Program-made: the position numbers and the translations under genes | The notes under the pieces: generated by a model | Database searches by the model: none | Told to the model about the DNA's origin: nothing | Seen by the model: the letters and a program-made list of their open reading frames with translations, nothing else | Shown: piece after piece, positions 9,641 through 17,730 of the stretch | How positions within the stretch are numbered: the stretch's first letter is position 1 | Layout of the letters: every line of letters begins with the position of its first letter | Assembly: GCA_023807065.1 (NCBI GenBank) | Contig: JAJJLU010000342.1 | Location: forward strand, 1 to 64,000 | Direction of reading: 5' to 3' | Origin: Isotricha intestinalis | Lineage: Eukaryota > Ciliophora > Litostomatea > Vestibuliferida > Isotrichidae | DNA: 64,000 nucleotides

Positions 9641-10339
9641 AAGAATGAACAAACCTATTCAAAAAAATATGAAAAATTAAAAATGAATCTTATATATAAA
9701 ATATAATTAATAAAAGGAAAAAATGTTTAGTAAATATTATAGTTGAATAAATCATTCAATTATTATTCAAATATTATTCAAAATTAAAATCAAAATCGAA
9801 TATAACAAAAATTATAATTATTATAAGTAAAAAATATAAATGAATATTAATGATTTATATATTTTTTTAATATGTTTCTTTAATTACCTTACTAAAAAAA
9901 ATATATAAAAAACCCCTTAAAAAAAATATAAAAAAAGCAATGAATAACTATAATAATAATTATAATAATATGTTAATAAAATAATGCACAATTTTTCTTT
10001 TTTTAAAGAAATAATATTCCAAAATTTAAATTGTTTCATATTGTTAAACCCATTAACAAATTCTTCAAAATCAATTTCCCTATCTCCAATTTATAAATTT
10101 TATAACTTATATTACACAAACAAAAACATAAAATCAAATCAAAATTAGAAAAAACAATTTTTAATAAAAATAAAAAGTGAATTACATCAAAAAAAAATTA
10201 AAAAAAATAAAAAAAATAAATAAACAAAAAAAAATAATGAAAAAAACAAAATATTAAAAACATCACCCTACATGACATGTCTATTCCAAAATAAAACCGA
10301 AAAAACTAAATAAAAAACCCATATAAAAAAAAAAAAAAA
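9641..10339. other. Intergenic region and kinase leader
   Basis: Very AT-rich sequence without a gene. The first part may be eroded retroelement tail. From about 10060 the sequence becomes almost free of G on the plus strand with scattered CC, CCC and ACC groups, and ends in a run of 16 A residues directly before the kinase ATG. This looks like the promoter and untranslated leader of the following gene. Confidence 0.5.
10296..10317 (+). promoter_or_regulatory. Candidate promoter element, weak copy
   Basis: ACCGA followed by ACTAAATAAAA lies 44 bases before the kinase ATG. It is a looser version of the TTCCGAT...AACCTAATAAAA element seen upstream of the genes at 36307 and 56662. Confidence 0.25.
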
Positions 10340-10930
10340 ATGACTGACAAATTCAAAATAATATTTGTATTAGGGACACCAGGAGCAGGAAAGAATACAA
10401 TGTGTGATATGATAAAAGAGAAATATCAGATATATCATTTTTCATGTGGTGACCTTCTTCGTGAAGCAGTTCAAGAAAATGCAGAAGAGAAAGATTTAAT
10501 TAATAAATATATGAAAGAAGGAAAAATAGTTCCTGCAAAAATAACATGTGGACTTCAAAAGAAAACAATGATAAAAAATGGGAAAGATTATTCTTATTAT
10601 TTATGTGATGGATTTCCAAGAAATGAAGAAAATTTAAAAGGATTTTTAGAAGTTTTTGGAAATGAATGTGATATTATTGGTGTTCTTTATTTAGATTGTC
10701 CTAAAGAAGAAGCTACTAAAAGAATTTTAGGAAGAAAAGGAGGAAGAATTGATGATAATAAAGAAACTATTTTAAAAAGATTTAAAGTCATGGAAGAAGA
10801 AACTGAACCTAATTTAAAAAATTTCGGTTTCAGTAAAGTGTATCATATTAATGCAGGAAAATCTCCTGAAATTGTTTTTATGGAAATTGATGCTGTTTTA
10901 AAAAATCTTCTTCCTTTAAGAAAAAAATAA
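10340..10930 (+). CDS. UMP-CMP kinase / adenylate kinase family
   Basis: A 196-residue nucleoside monophosphate kinase, the usual short-form length (no adenylate kinase LID insertion). It transfers a phosphate from ATP to a nucleoside monophosphate in the cytosol. Residues 12-20 are the P-loop GTPGAGKNT; FSCGDLLR is the NMP-binding region; LCDGFPRN (near residue 95) is the family signature; GRKGGRIDDNKET is the lid with its arginines. UMP-CMP kinase is favoured over adenylate kinase by the short lid and DGFPRN context. Unusually, the residue after the P-loop Lys is Asn where Gly is the norm (GKGT), and Ala-Gly replaces Ser-Gly. A G-poor, C-containing leader precedes the ATG. Confidence 0.88.
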   Translation: MTDKFKIIFVLGTPGAGKNTMCDMIKEKYQIYHFSCGDLLREAVQENAEEKDLINKYMKEGKIVPAKITCGLQKKTMIKNGKDYSYYLCDGFPRNEENLKGFLEVFGNECDIIGVLYLDCPKEEATKRILGRKGGRIDDNKETILKRFKVMEEETEPNLKNFGFSKVYHINAGKSPEIVFMEIDAVLKNLLPLRKK

Positions 10931-11074
10931 ATTTAAGTAGTTAGGTTGAGTTTTATTTTATTTCTTTTTTTGGAGTTATTTATTTTTTAATTTGTGTTAA
11001 AAATGTTTTATTTTTAATTTTTTTTATTATCTTTTTTTTTAATAATTTTCTCTTTTACTTTTTCTTTAATTTAT

Positions 11075-11101
11075 ATAAGTTTAAAATAAAAATAAACTTA
11101 T
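11075..11101 (+). promoter_or_regulatory. Inverted repeat in the Hsp70 leader
   Basis: ATAAGTTTA (11075-11083) and its exact complement TAAACTTAT (11093-11101) flank a 9-base A-rich loop; one more pair (11074 with 11102) extends the stem to 10 bp. It ends 19 bases before the Hsp70 ATG and so is probably in the 5' untranslated region. It could form an AU-rich hairpin in RNA. No canonical GAA/TTC heat-shock element array is seen nearby. Confidence 0.4.
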
Positions 11102-11120
11102 AATTATTATATAAATTTAA

Positions 11121-12887
11121 ATGTCAGAAGAAATACCAGCAATAGGGATTGATTTAGGAACAACATATTCTTGTGTTGGAGTATGGCGTAACAATAAAGT
11201 AGAGATAATCCCTAATTCTGATGGTGGGAGAACGACTCCATCAGTAGTAAGTTTCACAAAAACAGAAAGATTAATAGGAGAAGCAGCAAAAAACTATATT
11301 AAAAACTATAAAAATACAGTATATGATGCTAAAAGAATGATAGGACGTAAATATAATGATCCTGAAATTCAAAGAGATATGAAAATTTGGCCTTTTGAAG
11401 TTCTTCCAGATCCAAATTCAGATCGTCCTATGGTTAAAGTTGAATATTTAGGAGAAACAAAAACATTTTTACCCGAAGAAATCTCATCAATGATTCTTCA
11501 GAGATTAGTTTCTGAAGCGAATGATTATCTTGGGAAGACAGTTAAAGATGCAATAATAACAGTTCCAGCTTATTTTAATAATAATCAAAGACAAGCTACT
11601 AAAATTGCAGGTCAAATTGCAGGTATAAATGTTTTAAGAATGATAAATGAACCTACAGCTGCTGCTATTGCCTATGGACTTGACAATAAGAAAAATGATG
11701 AACAAAATATTCTTATTTTCGATTTAGGTGGAGGTACTTTTGATGTTTCTATTCTTAATTTTGAAGGTAGCTTATTAGAAGTTAGAGCTACAAGAGGAGA
11801 TACTCATTTAGGAGGAGAAGATTTTGATGATAGATTAATCCATTATTGTATAGATGAATTTAAAAATGATACTGGAAATGATATTTCCAAAAATGAAAAA
11901 GCAAAAAGACGTTTAAAAGTAGCTTGTGAAAAAGCGAAAAAGAACCTTTCTTCTGCTCAAGAAACAATGATAGATATAGATGCATTAGCAGAAGGAGAAG
12001 ATTTCAACATTAAAATAAATCGTCCTAAATTTGAGGATTTATGTCGTGATTTATTTGAAAAATGTATTCCTCCAATAACAGAGGCATTAAAAGATGCTGA
12101 ATTGAAGAAGGAGGATATAAACGAGATTGTAATGGTGGGAGGTTCAAGTAGGATCCCAAAAGTGATAGAAATTGTAAAGGCATATTTTAACGGAAAAGAA
12201 GTGAACAAGTCGATCCACCCTGATGAAGCAGTTGCATATGGAGCAGCAATTCAAGCTGCAATAGCGAATAATGTACAAGATGATGGTTTAGAGAAATTAG
12301 TATTATTGGATGTCACACCCTTATCATTAGGAGTTGAACTAAAAGGAGGTGAAATGGATGTTTTAATTAACAGAAATACTACTATTCCTTGTAAAAAATC
12401 AACGAAATATCAAAATGTAAGAGATAATCAACCTCAAGTTAGAATAAAAGTTTTTCAAGGAGAAAGAAAATTTGTTAAAGATAATCAATTCCTTGGTGAA
12501 TTTATTATGAAAATACCACCCAAAAAAAAAGGAGAAGTTAAAATTGAAGTAACTTTTGAAGAAGATATTAATGGAATTTTAGTTGTTTCTGCTAAGGAAT
12601 TAAGTAGTAAAAATGTTGAAAAAATTAAAATTGATCAAGATAAAAATGTTCTTTCACAAGAAGAAATTGCTAGATTAATGAAAGAAGCTGAAAGATTTAA
12701 AAAACAAGATGAAGAAAAAGCTTTGGATAATAAATCTAAAATTGATTTAGAAAATTATGCGATAAAAGTGAAAAATGATCCTAAGAAAAAAAAAAAAGCT
12801 GAAGAAATTTTAAGTTGGATTAGAAAAAATCAAGATGAAAAAAAAAGTGTTTATGAACAAAAAAAGAAAGAACTCGAAAATGCGTAA
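11121..12887 (+). CDS. Hsp70 chaperone lacking EEVD tail
   Basis: A 588-residue Hsp70. The nucleotide-binding domain is complete: IGIDLGTTYSCVGV near the start, LIFDLGGGTFDVSIL in the middle, and IVMVGGSSRIPKV. The linker is VLLDVTPLSLGVEL and the substrate-binding beta domain follows with NRNTTIP. The helical lid is short, and the protein stops after KKKELENA with no GGMP repeats and no EEVD (a cytosolic form is usually about 640-650 residues). There is no signal peptide, ER retention signal or mitochondrial presequence. It is therefore a cytosolic-type Hsp70 that should not bind TPR co-chaperones through EEVD. The substrate-binding domain has rare residues (for example GGEMDVLI), so it is a diverged paralogue rather than the main heat-shock protein. 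Confidence 0.92.
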   Translation: MSEEIPAIGIDLGTTYSCVGVWRNNKVEIIPNSDGGRTTPSVVSFTKTERLIGEAAKNYIKNYKNTVYDAKRMIGRKYNDPEIQRDMKIWPFEVLPDPNSDRPMVKVEYLGETKTFLPEEISSMILQRLVSEANDYLGKTVKDAIITVPAYFNNNQRQATKIAGQIAGINVLRMINEPTAAAIAYGLDNKKNDEQNILIFDLGGGTFDVSILNFEGSLLEVRATRGDTHLGGEDFDDRLIHYCIDEFKNDTGNDISKNEKAKRRLKVACEKAKKNLSSAQETMIDIDALAEGEDFNIKINRPKFEDLCRDLFEKCIPPITEALKDAELKKEDINEIVMVGGSSRIPKVIEIVKAYFNGKEVNKSIHPDEAVAYGAAIQAAIANNVQDDGLEKLVLLDVTPLSLGVELKGGEMDVLINRNTTIPCKKSTKYQNVRDNQPQVRIKVFQGERKFVKDNQFLGEFIMKIPPKKKGEVKIEVTFEEDINGILVVSAKELSSKNVEKIKIDQDKNVLSQEEIARLMKEAERFKKQDEEKALDNKSKIDLENYAIKVKNDPKKKKKAEEILSWIRKNQDEKKSVYEQKKKELENA

Positions 12888-13029
12888 TTTTAAAAAAATT
12901 TTTGATTTTTTGTAAATGAATTCATCAAATTTTTTAAATATTTTAAAAAAATTGATTATTAAAAAACTTTTTATATAATATTTTTGTTTAAAAACATTGT
13001 TTTTTAAAAAAAGTAAAGATTAATAATTA

Positions 13030-13744
13030 CTAAGCTTTAAATTCTAAACTATTGGGTTCACAAATTTGCATAAAATTAGCTAAATGATGTAAAATTTCTT
13101 CATAACTTAAAACAGTATTTTGATTTAATTTAAGTTCAGTATCAATAACATTATAAATTTTAATTTCTTTAAATTGGTCATCAACATTTAAATCTTTTAA
13201 AACATCCATAATAAATTTAGCATTAATAAGTAAATTAACATCATTAGTATCTTTAGATAAAGATAAAACTTTTTCACTTACATCTTGATTAACATTCCAT
13301 TTACTTTCATCATTTTCAATAATTTCACTTTCTTTAGAATAATAATCTAATAATTCAGTCATTAAAACTGTTTTTCTTTTTTTTAAAACTTTTATTAAAT
13401 TATTAAAATCATCTTCAATCTTTTTTATTGTTTCATTTCTTATTTTATCCATTCTATTTGAATAATCTCTTATTTCTAATAAATGAGATTCACAAAATTC
13501 TCTTTTCATTAATCCTTTATCAATTCCATTTTTTATTTTATCTTTTAAAAAATAACTTCCTTCTTCTAAATGAACTATATCATGCTTTAAATGAAGATCA
13601 AATAATACACATGATGCACATACTGGTCTATTTTTTTATTTTTTTAATTTTTTATAGAATGTTATATATTTTATTTTACTCTTCACAGTTTTTACATAAG
13701 GCTTCAAAAGGTCTTTGGTGCTTTTCACATATTCCTACTTCCAT
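13030..13744 (-). CDS. B-box zinc-finger protein, spliced
   Basis: A 220-residue protein made of exon 1 (13680-13744) and exon 2 (13030-13627) on the minus strand, joined across a 52-nt GT-AG intron (13628-13679); the frame is kept exactly. Splicing assembles a B-box type 2 zinc site: C6-x2-H9, C17-x2-C20, C25-x2-C28, H34-x2-H37, followed by the typical HDIVHL. A coiled coil of about 60 residues with RMDKIRNET and IKVLKKRK follows, as in TRIM-type proteins, and then a more globular C-terminal region. No RING domain precedes the B-box, so ubiquitin ligase activity is not supported. Reading only the second exon from its internal ATG at 13509 would miss the zinc-binding region. It converges on the Hsp70 gene. 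Confidence 0.85.
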
Positions 13745-14554
13745 TTATTTTAAGTTATAATTTATTTATTATTTTTATTTTTTTTTTAAATTTTTTTTAA
13801 AACTAACAAATTTTAAATTTAAGTTTAATATTATTTTATTTTCATATTAATAAATATTCTATATAAGAAAAGGAAATTAAGAGGTGAAAATAAACATTAA
13901 TATATTTTTAGATAAATAATATTAAAAAAACAATGAATAAAAGAATTAATAAAGCTTTAGAAATTTAGACTTGATAAAATCTCAGTTGATGTGAATTGTA
14001 AAACAGAATTAATTTCATTCAAATATATCTCATAGATTTTTATCAAAAAAATAATTGATTAGAATTAATGCAAAAATTTATATTTTAATATATGTGATGA
14101 CATTCTATTCATGCTATTAATAATTATAGTTAAATTTTCTTTTAACAAAAAAATGAACAATTTATATCTGTTTTTTGGAAATAATAGAAATCAATATTAT
14201 AATATTATTTTCTATACGTTCAATTGAACAAAATAAACATTTTCAAAATAAAAAGAAATTAAAATTTCTTGATGAAATTAAACTAATTATAAGTAAAAAA
14301 AGAGATAAAAAAGATATAAATTAACCCAATTGATTTAAGCATAAATTTATATTCTTTTTCAAGAATAAATAATAAATTTTATAATAAATAAATAAAAATG
14401 AAAATAAAAGTAAAAGGGAAAAAAACCTAACATTTAATATTGGAACAAAGGAAATGATGTTTAAAATATTTATCATTAAATATAAAATCTATTATTTATT
14501 TATTTATGTATAAATTTTTATTTTTCTAAAAAGGTATTAAAAAAAATAAATATA
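13745..14554. other. Gene-free region with decayed coding traces
   Basis: No intact gene is visible. From 13933 (ATG) one frame gives protein-like segments such as INFIQIYLIDFYQKNN separated by many stops. Around 14190-14325 another frame is open for over 30 codons with balanced polar composition (KFLDEIKLIISKKRDKKD, ending in TAA). This resembles eroded coding sequence, but I recognise no family. The last 150 bases are the leader of the next gene. Confidence 0.35.
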
Positions 14555-16669
14555 ATGGAAAAAAATGACGTAAGAGATTATTCTATATCATCAGATAATA
14601 TTAAATTTCCAAATTTCAATAATAAAGATTTTGAAGAAAAAATAAGAGAAAAAGTTGATGAAAATGTTCTAAATAAAGATATAGACACATTAATTGAAAC
14701 TATAAATAATTTAAAAAAAGATTATTGTAATTTAATATCATCAAATAAAAATAATTTTAATACTTTAACTGATTCATACAAAAAAAGAACATATGATTTT
14801 TTAGTAATTATCAGAGCAATAAGTTCTCAATTTGAAATATTAAAATTAAAAATTAATTTTTTTAAAAATCAAAATGAAAAAGACTTATCATTAGAAAAAG
14901 TCGAGAAAATATCATTTGATGTATTTTTTGAAGAAGAAAAAGAAAAATTTACAAATTTAATTTCTTTTCAATATAAAACAGATTCAGACAAAACAAAATT
15001 AATAAATATTATAAATATTATAATAAGTAATTCAAAAGATATAACAAATGCAAATTCAGAATATCCAATAAATATATTAGATTTTTGTATTAAATATTCA
15101 ATAATGGCAATTAATACAATAATATCTCAAATAAATACATTTTCAAATTTACCTAATATTAAAAGTCAAGAAAACCAATTAATATATTTTAATTTAATAT
15201 TTGCTTTAGAAAAATTAGATAGTTTAAGTTTATTTATAAGAAGTTGTTTTTTAATTCCAAAAAATGATATATTTAACTTAGATGAAAATTCAAATGAATG
15301 GAATGATATAAAAAAAATTATTTGTAAGGTTACTCCTAAAAATGATAAAGAAATTTACGATGCTTTTGATTATGTAGAAAAATATTTTAATAGTTTAAGA
15401 CCCTTAGTAACTTGGGGAATAACATCATCTTGGAATTCAATTAATGTAATTAAATGTATTCCTTTATTAATTAAATATAAAATATATCCAAATAGTTCAA
15501 TGTATGATTCCAAAAAATTACAAATGATGGGATGTGAAAATTTAGTTTCTCAAGTTTTGAATTTAGGAAAAATTCCTTTGATTAAAAAATATATTTTTAG
15601 TAATTGTCCTAAAATTTACAGAAGAAAAATATATTTAAAAAGAGAAGAAAAGGAAATAACACTTTCTTATATCAAATCTTTACTTCAAAAAATAAATAAT
15701 CAAAACAAAGAAATAAATGAAGAATTAATAAAAGAAGAAATAGAAACTTTAAATGTAAATGATAATAAACCATTATACTTAGAAAAAATATCCCATGAAG
15801 AAAAACAATATTACACAAGTACTCGTTTACTTCATTCTTCCCAAATAATATTTTCAAATGAAAATAATAAATATTATAGATATTTTTTTTGTAAAACTCC
15901 AAAAAATAAAATAAGAAATACATTATTTATTCATATTCATGGAGGTGGATTTGTATCAATGACAACAACAATGCATGAACCATATTTAAGAAAATGGTCA
16001 AATAAATTAAATATACCAATAATAGGATTAAATTATAATTTATCTCCTAAAGTAAAATATCCAAAAGCAATTGATGATTGTTTTCAATCATATATGTGGT
16101 TAATTAAACATGCTAAAAATGAATTAAATTTAGATTTTAAATATATTATTTTAAGCGGTGATTCTGCAGGAGGAACATTAATTTTATCTTTATTATTTTT
16201 ATTACTATATAAGAATAAAATTGAAAAATTAAATATTAAATTACCTGATTTAATACTTGCTCAATATCCTTGTTGTAATACTAGTTTAAATAATATGAAT
16301 TTAAGTTTAATGTTATCTTGGCAAGATTTTTTTTTAAACGATGATTTTTTAAAATATGTTTGTGATGCATATAGAGGAAATTATAATGATGATAATGATC
16401 CTTTTTTAAATCCTGAAAAAGTTAATTTAGATATATTGAAATTTTTACCTAAAATTAGATTTTTTTTTGGACAAGCTGATCCTTTAAGAGATGATACTAT
16501 TAGATTAATTTATAAAATCAGTCAAATTAAAAATTTAGATGTTAAAGCTTATCAGTTTGAATTTTATGGACATGGATTTTATGGATTGGATCCTGAAATT
16601 TTACAAAAAAATCCCACTGAAATTTTAATAAGCGAAGTTGAAGAGTTTTTAAAAGAAAAAAATTGCTAA
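14555..16669 (+). CDS. Hormone-sensitive-lipase-like hydrolase
   Basis: A 704-residue esterase/lipase. The C-terminal half is an alpha/beta hydrolase of the HSL family: oxyanion motif HGGG at residues 462-465, nucleophile elbow GDSAG at 535-539 (Ser537), acid Asp642 in FGQADPLRDD and His673 in FYGHGFYG. This gives the full Ser-Asp-His triad. The N-terminal 400 residues are helical and include a block with TWGITSSWNSIN, compatible with the HSL N-terminal regulatory region. The expected activity is hydrolysis of acylglycerol or sterol esters in the cytosol or at lipid droplets. No signal peptide is seen. The length is close to mammalian HSL, so it looks complete. Confidence 0.85.
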   Translation: MEKNDVRDYSISSDNIKFPNFNNKDFEEKIREKVDENVLNKDIDTLIETINNLKKDYCNLISSNKNNFNTLTDSYKKRTYDFLVIIRAISSQFEILKLKINFFKNQNEKDLSLEKVEKISFDVFFEEEKEKFTNLISFQYKTDSDKTKLINIINIIISNSKDITNANSEYPINILDFCIKYSIMAINTIISQINTFSNLPNIKSQENQLIYFNLIFALEKLDSLSLFIRSCFLIPKNDIFNLDENSNEWNDIKKIICKVTPKNDKEIYDAFDYVEKYFNSLRPLVTWGITSSWNSINVIKCIPLLIKYKIYPNSSMYDSKKLQMMGCENLVSQVLNLGKIPLIKKYIFSNCPKIYRRKIYLKREEKEITLSYIKSLLQKINNQNKEINEELIKEEIETLNVNDNKPLYLEKISHEEKQYYTSTRLLHSSQIIFSNENNKYYRYFFCKTPKNKIRNTLFIHIHGGGFVSMTTTMHEPYLRKWSNKLNIPIIGLNYNLSPKVKYPKAIDDCFQSYMWLIKHAKNELNLDFKYIILSGDSAGGTLILSLLFLLLYKNKIEKLNIKLPDLILAQYPCCNTSLNNMNLSLMLSWQDFFLNDDFLKYVCDAYRGNYNDDNDPFLNPEKVNLDILKFLPKIRFFFGQADPLRDDTIRLIYKISQIKNLDVKAYQFEFYGHGFYGLDPEILQKNPTEILISEVEEFLKEKNC

Positions 16670-16869
16670 TTTTTTTAAATATAATTTAATTTACATTTCA
16701 ATGTTTAATATATGGAAAATTTAAATATTTTATATTATTTTCTTATAAAAATCAAAACAAACAACTTTTTATATTTTTTCTTTTTACAAATAAGAAAATA
16801 TTTACTATAATTATTATTTATTTGTTATTTTGGATAAAAAATAAATAAAAACATTCAAAAAATAAAAAA

Positions 16870-17577
16870 ATGAGTTCACTTTACTATGTAGGAGTAGGAG
16901 TAGTATCATTATCAATGTCAATATACAATTTCAACACAATAGGAAAAAGTAATAATCAAACATGTTATGTAAACAAAAGTATGTCATACAATGAATGTAT
17001 AGATTACTATAATTCGATAGGGCAAGAACTAGAATGTTATAATGAATCTTATACAGAATCTAAAGTACCTTATTCAGGAAAAAGAGATATATCAGTTCAA
17101 GAATCAAATCCATATAAAACATTTTGTTTATTAGTTGGAATAATATATATAATATTATTAGCAATGTCACTTTTTTTAGCTTGTATAACGAATTATTTAA
17201 GTAATCAATTACCTGATGATTATATTAATATGGGAACATGTAAAAAATTTTTAGCTTGTTTTTGTAAAATTTTACCTCCTTGTTTTATTTTATTATCTTG
17301 GTTAAATTTAATATTTTTTATTGTTGTTTGGATTTTTATTTTACAAAATAAATGTCATTATTCTACAACAATGACTCCTGGAAAATTAATTAGTACAGAT
17401 TATTTTTTTAAAGTTCATAGAACTTTAAATATTGTTAATTCTTTTGTTTGGATCTTTCTACATTATGGAGGAGCAATTATTAGAGGAATGACTTATGTTG
17501 AACCGTTTATGTATTCTCCTGAAGTTGGGAATCCTAATTTTTTTAAAACATTAATGCTGAAAAGATTAGGACCCTAA
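16870..17577 (+). CDS. Four-TM membrane protein, unknown
   Basis: A 235-residue polytopic protein. Hydrophobic segments lie at about residues 4-20, 85-108, 133-157 and 186-206. Between the first two is a Cys-containing loop with likely N-glycosylation sites (NQT, NKS, NES), and Cys residues also appear in CHYSTT. The arrangement, with a Cys-rich first loop of about 60 residues, is tetraspanin-like in shape, but there is no CCG motif and I do not recognise the family. It probably sits in the plasma membrane or endomembranes. Confidence 0.75.
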   Translation: MSSLYYVGVGVVSLSMSIYNFNTIGKSNNQTCYVNKSMSYNECIDYYNSIGQELECYNESYTESKVPYSGKRDISVQESNPYKTFCLLVGIIYIILLAMSLFLACITNYLSNQLPDDYINMGTCKKFLACFCKILPPCFILLSWLNLIFFIVVWIFILQNKCHYSTTMTPGKLISTDYFFKVHRTLNIVNSFVWIFLHYGGAIIRGMTYVEPFMYSPEVGNPNFFKTLMLKRLGP

Positions 17578-17730
17578 AATATTATTATTTTATCATATAT
17601 TTAATCTTTTTTTTTAAATTAAAAATTGGATTTTTTTTTAAATTTTTTATCTTTTAATATAAATAACTGTTTCTAATATATAATTTTAACAATAATAAAT
17701 TAAAAAATAGTTTTTATTTTAAGTATTATT

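Noticed and set aside
8820..9710. Reading TAA/TAG as Gln and TGA as Trp to make the reverse transcriptase intact
   Set aside because: All intact genes in the window use these codons only as stops. The pattern is better explained by C-to-T and G-to-A decay of Gln and Trp codons; motif C is also missing.
12880..13030. A 3' exon adding EEVD to Hsp70
   Set aside because: A GTAA donor exists at the end of the gene, but no downstream acceptor leads to an EEVD-like frame before the convergent gene.
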